This document shows, in pieces, positions 26,849-35,565 of a stretch of DNA of 43,578 nt; position 1 is the first letter of the stretch, and every line of letters begins with the position of its first letter. The stretch spans positions 1 through 43,578 of the forward strand of contig DAIDHX010000002.1 of assembly GCA_027451885.1 (NCBI GenBank), in the 5' to 3' direction. A program made the translations under genes and the position numbers. The stretch comes from Planctomycetales bacterium (lineage in GTDB: Bacteria; Planctomycetota; Planctomycetia; Isosphaerales; Isosphaeraceae). The notes under the pieces were generated by a model. It ran no database searches. It was not told the origin of the DNA and saw only the letters and a program-made list of their open reading frames with translations.

Positions 26849-28396
26849 ATGAAGATCCTGGCGATTCATCCCAGCGCGCTTATGTATACAAAGGTGTTTC
26901 TGCGTCTTGAGCCGCTTGGGCTTGAGCTGGTGGGCGCGGCGGCCAGACGGGCAGGACATGACGTGCGGCTAGTGGATCTTCAGGTCGAGCGCCCCTCTCG
27001 GGTTGAACGCGAGCTCGAGCAGTGGCGTCCCGACGTGCTGGCCATGTCCTGTAACTACCTGGCCAACGTGCCTGAGGTGATTGATCTTGCAAGGCAGGCA
27101 AAGGCTCTCCATCCGGGACTATTCGTGGTTGTCGGTGGGCATAGTGCGTCTTTTATTGCCGACGATCTGATTGCGCACGGGGCGGGGGCGATTGACTGCG
27201 TGCTCCGCGGCGAGGCCGAGGCGTCGATCGTCAACCTGCTCGAGGCAATCGCTGGCGGCTCGGGTGCGCGTCTCGATGCGGTTCCGGGCGCGGTTTATGC
27301 TGGCGGGTGCGGCCCCGCGGCAGCGTTTGTCAAGGATCTCGACGATCTTGGGCCGGCGCGAGACTTAACGAGGCGCAGACGCAGGTACTACATTGGCGTG
27401 CTCGATCCCTGCGCCTCGATCGAGCTCTCGCGTGGCTGCCCATGGGACTGCTCATTTTGCAGCGCCTGGACGTTTTACGGCCGGGGCTACCGGGTGAAGA
27501 GCGTGGAGGCCGCCGCCGAGGAGCTCGCTTCCATCCGCGAGCCCGGCGTCTTCATCGTCGACGACGTCGCCTTCATCAAGGCTGAGCACGGCATGGCCCT
27601 GGGCGAGGCCGTCGCCCGGAAGGGAATCCAGAAGTCCTATTACCTCGAAACCCGCGGCGATGTCCTTCTCCGCAACAAGGATGTCTTTCGCTTCTGGAAA
27701 ACTCTCGGCTTGCAGTATATCTTTCTGGGGCTCGAGGCCATCGACGAGGAAGGGCTCAAGCTCCATCGAAAACGGATCTCACTCTCAAAAAACTTCGAGG
27801 CGCTCGAATTCGCACGCTCCCTCGGCCTCATGACCGCCATCAACATCATTGCCGATCCCGACTGGGATAAAAGCCGGTTCGAAGTCATCCGCCAGTGGTG
27901 TCTCGAGATCCCTGAGATCGTCAATATCAGCGTCAACACCCCTTACCCCGGCACCGAAAGCTGGCTCACCGAATCGCGCACGCTGACGAGCCTCGATTAC
28001 CGGCTCTACGACATCCAGCACGCAGTGCTTCCCACCCGTTTGCCGCTTACCGAGTTTTACGAAGAGCTGGTGAAGACCCAGCAGGTGCTCAACCGCAAGC
28101 ATCTGGGTTTCCACGCGCTGGCGGGGCTTTCTCAGATTCTGGCGCGCAACCTGGCGCGGGGCCAGACGAACACCCTCAAGATGCTGTTCAAGTTCAACTC
28201 GGTGTATGATCCGCGTTTGCAGCTCGCCGATCACAATCGTGAGGTCGTCTATCGCATGACGCCCCCCGCGGGTGCTCATGCGGTGGTCGATGCGCGATCG
28301 CTTTATGTTCACGCGGCGAATGGACGCGCTCACCGTGCCCTGGCCGGCGCGGATGAGCAATTCGTCGACGCTGGTCGAGCCAATGTTAAGTCTTGA
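26849..28396 (+). CDS. hpnR: B12-binding radical SAM enzyme, probable hopanoid C-3 methylase HpnR
   Basis: 515-aa enzyme with an N-terminal cobalamin-binding domain (HDVRLVDLQVE, VVVGGHSASF) and a radical SAM domain with C197/C201/C204 in SRGCPWDCSFCSAWTFYGRG. The start MKILAIHPSALMYTKVFLRL, the segment FIVDDVAFIKAEHGMALGEA and the segment EIPEIVNISVNTPYPGTESW match what I recall of HpnR, which methylates C-3 of bacteriohopanepolyols using SAM and methylcobalamin. HpnP (C-2 methylase) has a different N-terminus. No other hopanoid genes (shc, hpn) are in the window. It is divergent from miaB with a 279-bp gap; the ATG has only a weak GGGG upstream. Other class B radical SAM methylases are the main alternative. 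Confidence 0.75.
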   Translation: MKILAIHPSALMYTKVFLRLEPLGLELVGAAARRAGHDVRLVDLQVERPSRVERELEQWRPDVLAMSCNYLANVPEVIDLARQAKALHPGLFVVVGGHSASFIADDLIAHGAGAIDCVLRGEAEASIVNLLEAIAGGSGARLDAVPGAVYAGGCGPAAAFVKDLDDLGPARDLTRRRRRYYIGVLDPCASIELSRGCPWDCSFCSAWTFYGRGYRVKSVEAAAEELASIREPGVFIVDDVAFIKAEHGMALGEAVARKGIQKSYYLETRGDVLLRNKDVFRFWKTLGLQYIFLGLEAIDEEGLKLHRKRISLSKNFEALEFARSLGLMTAINIIADPDWDKSRFEVIRQWCLEIPEIVNISVNTPYPGTESWLTESRTLTSLDYRLYDIQHAVLPTRLPLTEFYEELVKTQQVLNRKHLGFHALAGLSQILARNLARGQTNTLKMLFKFNSVYDPRLQLADHNREVVYRMTPPAGAHAVVDARSLYVHAANGRAHRALAGADEQFVDAGRANVKS

Positions 28397-28536
28397 ATGC
28401 GAGTCTTAACGGTTGGTACTGTTTCGGAACCGAAACACGATTGCCATTTCGAGGACCGCCCGGCAAAATGCTTGCGACAATTGTCTCGATGATGAGATGA
28501 CCCGGGTTCGGTTCCGATCCGACGTGCGAGGCGACC

Positions 28537-30498
28537 ATGATCCTCGTTTTTAATTGTCCGGAGTGCCGCAAGGAATACGAGATCGACGGCAAATTGGCGG
28601 GACGCAAGTCGCGCTGCGGGCAATGCGGCACGACTTTCCGAATCCCGGTTCCGAGCGGCGGCGCCGGGCCGGTCTTATCCGCGCCGGCTTCGCCTGCTTC
28701 CCCACCGCCTCGGCCGGCAAGCACGTCCGTTCCCCGAACACCTTCGCCCTCACCCGCTCGTCCTGCCTCGCGACCGCTCGACGCGCCACCCAATGAGTTC
28801 TGGGAAGAAGTCGACGACAAGGTCGAATTCTGGGACGCGGAGGATGATGCATCGCCGGCCGCCTTCAAGTCAGCGCCGAAGCCCGTCTCGGTGTACGATG
28901 ACGAGGTCCTCCCCGCACCGCCGCGTGTCCAGCCGCTCGTCGAGGCCAGCAAGTCGAAGAACAAAAAGAAAAAATCCAGCTCCTACGATGATGACTCCTC
29001 GCTCTGGACCCGCGTCGCCACCGGGTACGCGATCTTCTTCATGGCCACGATGGGGTTTGTCGCGCTCACGGTGACGACCGACCTCTACTCCTATCAATTG
29101 ATGCGCTGGGCCCTGGTCGCGAATGTCGCCCTGTTCCTCGTTGCGACCGTCGTCTGCGGAATCGCCGGTTTCGTGGGCACCGTCGTCTACCCCTTCGGGG
29201 AATCGCTCTCCTGCGGGCTTTGCTATATTTTTATCCCTTTCTACGCAATCTATTATATTTTCACGCGTTGGGATGATATGAAGAAGCCGGTGTCCTTGTA
29301 CGCCGCTTCTGTGGTCTGCATGTCGATCTCGGGCCCGGTTTTCACCTGGGCCGCCGGGCTGATGCGGGAGCAGAATGCCCGAATGGCCGGTGTGGCGCGG
29401 GGGCCTCAGGTCCCTGGCATGCCCGCTCCGGCGATGCCTCCTGGCCCTGGGGGCGGTTTTCTTCCTGGTGTACCCCCTGAGTTCGACCAGACCCGGGGAC
29501 GGATCGGCGACACCAGCGTGAAGCTTGTGATTGAGGGCATTCCCACGAATCTCGATCCCAATGTGGGCCTCACGGGCGAGGAAGTGCGCAGGGCGATCGT
29601 CGCGCGCGTCGGCCAGGCGCAACCTCAGATCAACGGCTGGATTTGGGGCCAGCGAAACGGCGGCAGCCCATCGTTGCGGATGATTCCCGAGCCCGACGCG
29701 GCGGCGCTGGCGAACTCGATCAACTTCGGTCGCGTGACCCGGCAGGGTAATACCATCAATGTCACGCTCGATCAGGATTTTCTCGCCGCGGTTCCACGCA
29801 TACCCAAAAACGAGCTAGCCCAGGCGCAGCCGCCGCCCGCGCCCGCACCGGACAATTTCGGCGGTAAGAACGAGCCCCAGATTCCCGCGAATGCCGATCC
29901 TGTCACGCGATCGTTGCTCGAGCTCAAAAACGCTGGTAACGATCACTTCAAGAAGGTACGAGCCCTCGAACGGCTGCGGCGGACGAAATCAGTCGACCGT
30001 GCAAGCGAGGTCGTGCAGGCCGTCGTCTTATTTCTGACAGACGACGATAGCTCCGTTGCTGCCGAGGCCGCGAAGACGCTGGGCTTCTGGCCAGGTCAGG
30101 AGACGGTCCAGGCGCTTCTGGACCGGCTTGACGACGATCGAAGTGGGGTACGGCACGAGGCGATTCGAGCCTTGGGCAAGATTCGCGATCCCAGGACCGT
30201 GGAGCCTTTGCTCGCCCGGCTCAGCCATAACCAGTTCGAAGTGGAAGACGCCATCAAGGACATCGGCGAGCTCGCTGAGCCGGCGTTGATTGTGCATCTC
30301 AAGGATCCGGAAATCGAGCAAAGGCGATTTGCATGCAAGATGCTCAAGCGAGTGGGAGGGATGGATACGCTCGTCGCCATGCAGTCGATGTCGCCCGACC
30401 CCGATCGCGGCGTCCAGATGGAAGCCAGAGAAACGTGGAAGGCAATCGTTTCCCGGGTCGGCGCGCCTCCGCCGCTGACGAAGAAAAAGAAGCGGTAA
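28537..30498 (+). CDS. membrane protein with MJ0042 zinc ribbon and HEAT repeats
   Basis: 653-aa protein of unknown role. The N-terminus is an MJ0042-type zinc ribbon, CPECRKEYEIDGKLAGRKSR and then CGQC, with two CxxC pairs. A Pro/Ser/Ala-rich and then Asp/Glu-rich linker leads to about four membrane segments (residues about 165-285: YAIFFMATMGFVALTVTTDL, WALVANVALFLVATVVCGIA, YIFIPFYAIYYIF, VVCMSISGPVFTWAAGLM). A soluble region follows, then HEAT repeats at residues about 490-640 (EAAKTLGFWPGQETVQALLD; HEAIRALGKIRDPRTVEPLL). ATG 28537 has GAGG 7 nt upstream. Combined zinc-ribbon/membrane/HEAT proteins are frequent in planctomycetes; a scaffolding role is only a guess. Confidence 0.75.
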   Translation: MILVFNCPECRKEYEIDGKLAGRKSRCGQCGTTFRIPVPSGGAGPVLSAPASPASPPPRPASTSVPRTPSPSPARPASRPLDAPPNEFWEEVDDKVEFWDAEDDASPAAFKSAPKPVSVYDDEVLPAPPRVQPLVEASKSKNKKKKSSSYDDDSSLWTRVATGYAIFFMATMGFVALTVTTDLYSYQLMRWALVANVALFLVATVVCGIAGFVGTVVYPFGESLSCGLCYIFIPFYAIYYIFTRWDDMKKPVSLYAASVVCMSISGPVFTWAAGLMREQNARMAGVARGPQVPGMPAPAMPPGPGGGFLPGVPPEFDQTRGRIGDTSVKLVIEGIPTNLDPNVGLTGEEVRRAIVARVGQAQPQINGWIWGQRNGGSPSLRMIPEPDAAALANSINFGRVTRQGNTINVTLDQDFLAAVPRIPKNELAQAQPPPAPAPDNFGGKNEPQIPANADPVTRSLLELKNAGNDHFKKVRALERLRRTKSVDRASEVVQAVVLFLTDDDSSVAAEAAKTLGFWPGQETVQALLDRLDDDRSGVRHEAIRALGKIRDPRTVEPLLARLSHNQFEVEDAIKDIGELAEPALIVHLKDPEIEQRRFACKMLKRVGGMDTLVAMQSMSPDPDRGVQMEARETWKAIVSRVGAPPPLTKKKKR

Positions 30499-30522
30499 GT
30501 CGAGGGAATTCCGTGTTGGCCG

Positions 30523-30552
30523 GGCGAATCCTCCTCAGCGTGGGGATTCGCC
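30523..30552. terminator. possible terminator hairpin at convergent gene ends
   Basis: GGCGAATCC (30523-30531) pairs perfectly with GGATTCGCC (30544-30552), loop 12 nt. The stop codon of the minus-strand TPR gene lies in the loop. There is no T tract on either side. Confidence 0.45.
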
Positions 30553-32550
30553 GAGCCGTTCGAGCGTTGCATTCGCGATGTCGCTGGCAAGCGAGCGTGA
30601 GCCGGCGTCGAGTGCCTGCCGCAAGTGCGTGATGGCTTCCTTCTGCTTCTTCGCGGCGAGCAGGTCGAGCCCCAGGAAGGCGTGGGCTTCGGCCATGTGC
30701 CCCTCGCCCGATTGTTTGAGCATTTCATCCACGTTCGACTCGCGATTCAGATAGCGGAGCACCGGCGCGGGCCAGGTTGAGCGCCGCACATTCGCAAGCG
30801 CTTCCTCAAGCGCTGTGTTCGAGTCGTTGATCCTGCCGGCCGCCTTCGCACCCAGAACCGCAACAAGCGCCATCCCGGGCGCGAGCGAATCCTCATAGCC
30901 CTTGATCTTGAGATACACACGCGCATCCAGATCCGCGCCTGCTACGCCCAACCCCAATCGAACCCAGGCGCGTGAAACATAGGTAAGGGCGAAGGTCGGG
31001 TCGAGCTGAATCGCCTGATCGTAATCCGCGAGCGCACCTTTCCAGTCACCTGCTTGCCTGCGCAAATCCGCACGCATGCGGAACAGCTCCGGCGACGAGG
31101 GATCAAGCTCCACCGCCCGGTCGTATTCTGAGCGCGCCGAGCGCGCGTCACCCTGCAGACTGCGCACGTGGGCAAGCGCCGCGTGGGCCGCGGTCAGCCT
31201 GGGCTCAAGCTCAATGGCACGCTCGTAATCCGCCGCGGCGCGGGCACGTTCGCCCAGCCTCGCCAGAATCTCCGCACGATTGAAATACGGAATGGCCACA
31301 TGCGGCCCGATCGAGATGGCCTTGTCGAGCTCCGCGAGCGACGCGTCATATTGCCCCGCGCCAAAGTACGCAAGCCCGAGATTCGAATGGGCGCCGACGT
31401 TGTTCGGATCCAGCTCGATCGCGCGATTCAAATCCTGGATCGCGCGCTCGTACTGCCCCAGCTCGTTGTACGCAGCGCCCCGGTTTTGATACGCCTTTGA
31501 GCTCGATGGGTCCAGCTTGATCGCCTGGTTGAGCGCTTCAAGGGCCTCGTTCTGACGACCCAGACGCGAGAGTACGCCGCCCAGATCCTTGAACGCCCAG
31601 GCGTTTTTTGGGTTTTGCTTGAGGATCTCCCGATAATCGGTGAGCGCTTCCTGGTTGTGGCCAAGCTGCGCCCAGAGCGCGCCTCGGTGGCTGTAGGCCC
31701 GCGAATTCGTGGGGTCGAGCCTCAGCGCCTGGTTGAGATCGTCCAGTGCCTCGTTATCGCGCCCAAGAAACGCCCGGGCAATTCCTCGTCCCGCATAAGC
31801 ACGACCGTGCTGGGGATCGAGCTTGAGCGCCTGATCGTAATCCACAATCGCATCCTGGAAGCGGTTCACCGCAAGCCACATGTCGCCGCGGCCGGCCAGC
31901 GCGTTGGCATCGTTGGGGGCGAGCGCGACAGCCTGATTCAGCGCTCCGATCGCTTCCTCGATCTTCCCCTGGTGCAGATACGCCCTTCCCAGCCCTTCGT
32001 ACGCCCCGGCCATCCCGCGCCTGACTGCCAGGGGATAGTAACGCAAGAGCAGATTCCCGGGCGTGCCGCCTGTGTATGCGAAGGGCCAGCGATCGATCGC
32101 CTCGCGAAAACTCGCTGCGGCTTCCTCGTCCTTTCCCAGCATCAAAAGCGCAAGCCCGCGGTTGCCCCACCCCTCGGGATACCAGCTTGGGAACCGCGGG
32201 CGCGGAAGCCAGGTCGACTGGGTATCGATCGGCCAGGGTCTGCCAAACCCGCCCACGAACCGAAACTCATGGCGCACGATCTGGTCGAAATCAGCAAGCG
32301 CTTGCCGAGGCTGGTTGAGCTTGAGGTGGCAGATTCCCCGCAGGTTGTAGATTTCCACATCCCGCGAATGCCAGTCGAGCACCTTGTCAAAATAAGGGAT
32401 CGCCTCGGCGTATTTTCCAGCCTTGTAAAGCTGGATTCCCTGGAGCCGAGGGTTGCCGCTCTGCGCGAGGGAGTTCGCCTGAAAGCCCAGAAGAAGGGCG
32501 ATCACCAGAGCGCAAGCGCCTGGGACCCATGCTGTTGATGTTCGTTTCAT
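30535..32550 (-). CDS. secreted TPR protein
   Basis: 671-aa exported repeat protein. The signal peptide is VPGACALVIALLLGFQANSL with cleavage near SLAQ-S. Nearly the whole mature protein consists of TPRs, about fourteen, with the family pattern (GIQLYKAGKYAEAIPYFDKV; AYSHRGALWAQLGHNQEALT; AYQNRGAAYNELGQYERAIQ). ATG 32550 has GAGGA 7 nt upstream. It follows fmt by 132 bp on the same strand, so it could be the last gene of the def-fmt unit, but a functional link is not evident. TPRs point to protein-protein binding in the periplasm. Confidence 0.85.
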   Translation of the reverse strand: MKRTSTAWVPGACALVIALLLGFQANSLAQSGNPRLQGIQLYKAGKYAEAIPYFDKVLDWHSRDVEIYNLRGICHLKLNQPRQALADFDQIVRHEFRFVGGFGRPWPIDTQSTWLPRPRFPSWYPEGWGNRGLALLMLGKDEEAAASFREAIDRWPFAYTGGTPGNLLLRYYPLAVRRGMAGAYEGLGRAYLHQGKIEEAIGALNQAVALAPNDANALAGRGDMWLAVNRFQDAIVDYDQALKLDPQHGRAYAGRGIARAFLGRDNEALDDLNQALRLDPTNSRAYSHRGALWAQLGHNQEALTDYREILKQNPKNAWAFKDLGGVLSRLGRQNEALEALNQAIKLDPSSSKAYQNRGAAYNELGQYERAIQDLNRAIELDPNNVGAHSNLGLAYFGAGQYDASLAELDKAISIGPHVAIPYFNRAEILARLGERARAAADYERAIELEPRLTAAHAALAHVRSLQGDARSARSEYDRAVELDPSSPELFRMRADLRRQAGDWKGALADYDQAIQLDPTFALTYVSRAWVRLGLGVAGADLDARVYLKIKGYEDSLAPGMALVAVLGAKAAGRINDSNTALEEALANVRRSTWPAPVLRYLNRESNVDEMLKQSGEGHMAEAHAFLGLDLLAAKKQKEAITHLRQALDAGSRSLASDIANATLERLGESPR

Positions 32551-32682
32551 CGGCCAATCCTCGGCCGCCGATCGTGCAATCGTCCTCTAGATCGAGATTC
32601 GACGGCGCGAGGGGGGAGTGATTGGCAAGTGTGCGCACGCGCGGTGGCGGACTTAGCGAATCTGCCGGGATGCGCGAGTAGA

Positions 32683-33648
32683 TCAGCTCCGGAGCTGGTC
32701 TCCCTGGCTGATTTTGCGGCCTCGGAGGAATTCCGCGGCATCGAGCGCCCGGGCGCCCGGCGTCTGCACGCGCAGCAAGGCCAGGGCGCCGGGGTTGCAC
32801 GCCACCACGATCCGGTCGCCGTCCGCTTCAATCACCGAGCCCGGCCTGGCGTCGGAAGCGCCCTCGCGGACCGCACTCCTGAGCACAATCAGCCGCGTGA
32901 TGATCCCGGGAGTGTCGACGCGCAGAAGCATGGTCGATGCCCCTGGCCAGGGCTGCATGGCCCGAATGTGGTTGTGCACGACACGCGCGGGACGATTCCA
33001 GCGGATCGCGCTGTCGTCTTTCCGAAGCTTGGGCGCGCGCGTGGCTCGGGACGGGTCCTGGGGCGAAATCACGGCCCGGCCGCCGAACAGGTCCGCGAGA
33101 GCCTGCTTCACCAGAGGCGCGCCCAGTCGCGCAAGCCGGCCTTCGAGCTCCCCGGCCGTCTCGTCGGGATCGATCGCAAGCCGCGCAACCGCAATCACGC
33201 CCCCAGCGTCGATCCGCGGAGTCATCTGAATCACCGAAACACCCGTTTCCGTCTCGCCGTTTTCAATCGCCCTGGCAACGGGTGCCGCGCCTCGGTAGGC
33301 GGGGAGAACCGACCCGTGCAAATTCAGGCCGCCTAAACGAGGGACCGCGAGCAGCTCCGGAGAAAGAATCTGGCCATAGGCCGCGGTGATCAGCACGTCG
33401 GGGGCGAGGCCGCGCATCTGAGTCACGCTCTCGGCCCCGTTCACGTTCTCAGGCTGGAAGACCGGGATGCCGCGCCTGACCGCGGCTTGTTTAATCGCGG
33501 CCGCAATGATCTCCTGCTTGCGGCCCTGCGGCCGGTCAGGCTGGGTAACGAGCGCAACTAACCCAGGTCCATCATCCGCCAGCAGTTCAAAGGTCGGCAG
33601 CGCGAAGTCACCCGTGCCGAGCATCACCACCCGCGCGGACTCTGGCAT
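32683..33648 (-). CDS. fmt: methionyl-tRNA formyltransferase
   Basis: Formylates initiator Met-tRNA with 10-formyl-THF. The catalytic triad is visible: N109 and H111 in LNLHGSVLPAYRGAAP and D147 in RIDAGG. AAYGQIL precedes it, as in the family. The C-terminal tRNA-binding domain starts around residue 205 (NHIRAMQPWPGASTMLL). The length of 321 aa is normal. ATG 33648 is preceded by GGAG with 8-nt spacing, and that ribosome binding site lies inside the end of def; only 3 bp separate the def stop from this start, the common def-fmt arrangement. Confidence 0.95.
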   Translation of the reverse strand: MPESARVVMLGTGDFALPTFELLADDGPGLVALVTQPDRPQGRKQEIIAAAIKQAAVRRGIPVFQPENVNGAESVTQMRGLAPDVLITAAYGQILSPELLAVPRLGGLNLHGSVLPAYRGAAPVARAIENGETETGVSVIQMTPRIDAGGVIAVARLAIDPDETAGELEGRLARLGAPLVKQALADLFGGRAVISPQDPSRATRAPKLRKDDSAIRWNRPARVVHNHIRAMQPWPGASTMLLRVDTPGIITRLIVLRSAVREGASDARPGSVIEADGDRIVVACNPGALALLRVQTPGARALDAAEFLRGRKISQGDQLRS

Positions 33649-33651
33649 GGT

Positions 33652-34314
33652 CTAGACTCCAGGCTCAGCCGGTTGCTCAGACGCCGCCACGGCCGGCTCT
33701 TCTCCAGGGGCATACCCTGTCGCCGCGAAGGCCGCTGAAGGGTGAGGCATCTCCGCAAGCTTTTGCTTGAGACTCTGATCGCTCAGAATCCGCCCCTGGT
33801 TTTGCCCCTGACGGAATTCAAGCTCAAATCCACGAATTGCTTCCGTGAAATTCTTGAGCGTCGCCGGCTCCAGGTAATCAATAAACAGCTTGCCGTCCAG
33901 ATGGTCGGTCTCATGCTGGATCGCCCGGCTCAGAAGATCGTCCACGTCGCGCTCGAATAGCTCGCCAGTCAGATCATACGCCCGCACTCGAATCTTGCGC
34001 GCTCTACGCACCTTCGCATAAAGCCCAGGCAGCGAAAGACAGCCTTCCTCATCCTCGATCGTGGAATGCCGTTTCACGATCTCCGGATTGATGAAGACTT
34101 GCTCCTCCGTGCGCTGCTCTCGATCCGCGGTGAGGTTCAGTATGAAAAAACGAAACGGGAGCGCAACCTGGTTCGCGGCCAGGCCAATGCCTCTGGCATC
34201 GTACATCAGCTCGAACATCTGGCGCACGCTGGTGCGAAGATCGTCATCAATCTGAAGCACGGGCCGTGATGGGAAGCGCAGGGCAGGGTGCGGATGGCGA
34301 ACAATTCTCAGCAA
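33652..34314 (-). CDS. def: peptide deformylase (TTG start)
   Basis: Removes the formyl group from nascent proteins using a bound metal. All three family motifs are present: GIGLAANQV (42-50), EGCLS with metal ligand C92, and QHETDHLDG with H134, catalytic E135 and H138. The product starts at a TTG (34314) with GGAG 9 nt upstream; the first residues, MLRIVRHPHPALRFPS, match the usual N-terminus, so no longer start is needed. At 220 aa it is longer than typical (about 170) owing to a C-terminal Ala/Glu/Pro-rich extension. It is immediately upstream of fmt. The stop is TAG. Confidence 0.95.
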   Translation of the reverse strand: MLRIVRHPHPALRFPSRPVLQIDDDLRTSVRQMFELMYDARGIGLAANQVALPFRFFILNLTADREQRTEEQVFINPEIVKRHSTIEDEEGCLSLPGLYAKVRRARKIRVRAYDLTGELFERDVDDLLSRAIQHETDHLDGKLFIDYLEPATLKNFTEAIRGFELEFRQGQNQGRILSDQSLKQKLAEMPHPSAAFAATGYAPGEEPAVAASEQPAEPGV

Positions 34315-34435
34315 GGACGCAAACTCCAGTCAGCCAGACATCGAGAGACTCCTCTCTTCATCATATCTCTGCACCGCGGAAGTTCCAACTCGCCCTGCGA
34401 GCCCACGCCCGCGGCTCCCGTTTCCTCCGGGGCTC

Positions 34436-35419
34436 TCACGGTCTACGCCCAGCCCTGGGATGCAAACGCAGGGTTGGCCCCCGATCTGTGTCAAGCCCCA
34501 GCTCAAGGTTCCCCGCGGCAAATGCCCCCGAGATCAAAAATCGAGGGCTCTTCCCTTCCGCTTGATCAAATCCAACCTCGATGCGAGGCAGCGGTTCGAG
34601 CCCCCCGAGTGAAAGGATCGTACGCCCCCCTTCGATGGACTGGGCGAAGGCTTTCCATTGACCGATTTCGTCCGAGAATGCGACCAGACTGGATCCATCC
34701 CCCTGGCACAGGAAACGACATCTCGGATGAGCACTGGAACCAAGGAGTTCTAAATACGCGCGACCATCAGAGGCAATGCCCAGAGCGATCGCAAGTTCTC
34801 GATCGCTCCCGCCGTAACTCTGGTCCACTCGACCAACAGGTGTCGCCGCGGTCGAAAGCGAAACCTTTTTGTCAATCGTTCCCTTCAGCGAAAAACCTGC
34901 GGATCCCGCCGTGGACACGTACGTCTCCACTCGACTCAGGTCTTCGATGCTAAACTTCGAATCGTTTCGTCGCTCTGTGCGAGGCCGTTCGAAGAATCGC
35001 TCCCCGATCAGTCCATCCTGGCGGAGCTCAAGTAGATAACCTGGGTCGAGCACCCGGGAGGAGGTCGAAGCGAGGCCAGCCGCGCCATCCTTCCCGATAT
35101 AGCAGCCGATGGCGCATTGCGTCTCGGAATTCTCGAGGCTAAAGCCAGAGGACCTTTCCAATAATGCGCCAAGGGAAACCGTTTGTGATCCCCTTGGGTT
35201 GAGAATTGCCAGACCGGCGTTTCCGTCCCTTGTTACGCCAATGTGGATTCGCTCGCGGCCGGATGGATCGCGAATCGTGATCCCGCGAACATCCAGGGTG
35301 CCGGGCCTTGCCTGGTCGAAGCTGTGGCCCGCCCCGGCCGAAATGGCGGCATAGGCCGTGATGACCGCAATGAAATCCCATCCGCTCGGCCGCGGTATCT
35401 TCTTCCATCCGTGTTTCAT
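34436..35419 (-). CDS. secreted or anchored repeat protein, paralogue of the next gene
   Basis: 327 aa, unknown function. The N-terminus has a hydrophobic segment (WDFIAVITAYAAISAGAG), a signal peptide or anchor. The body contains short beta-strand units rich in Asp/Gly/Arg turns, for example ITIRDPSGRERIHIGVTRDG and GLAILNPRGSQTVSLGALL. The first 50 mature residues align with those of the protein at 35566-36474 (TLDVRG/TLDLRR; GNAGLAILNPRGSQ/GSPVIEFLNRDGKQ), so the two are tandem paralogues. ATG 35419 has GAGGA 7 nt upstream. No catalytic motif is visible. It may be a beta-solenoid-like surface protein. Confidence 0.65.
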   Translation of the reverse strand: MKHGWKKIPRPSGWDFIAVITAYAAISAGAGHSFDQARPGTLDVRGITIRDPSGRERIHIGVTRDGNAGLAILNPRGSQTVSLGALLERSSGFSLENSETQCAIGCYIGKDGAAGLASTSSRVLDPGYLLELRQDGLIGERFFERPRTERRNDSKFSIEDLSRVETYVSTAGSAGFSLKGTIDKKVSLSTAATPVGRVDQSYGGSDRELAIALGIASDGRAYLELLGSSAHPRCRFLCQGDGSSLVAFSDEIGQWKAFAQSIEGGRTILSLGGLEPLPRIEVGFDQAEGKSPRFLISGAFAAGNLELGLDTDRGPTLRLHPRAGRRP

Positions 35420-35565
35420 GGTGATTCCTCGATCTCATCCCGAAGTGCCATGTGCTCGGCGTGGGCTGAAGCCCTGCCTGACGTGAAACCAGCGTTCATT
35501 GATGCGAGTTGTTTTTCGCGACCGTTCGGACCACATCGCCGGGTCGAGCAAGACCGCCGCTTCTG

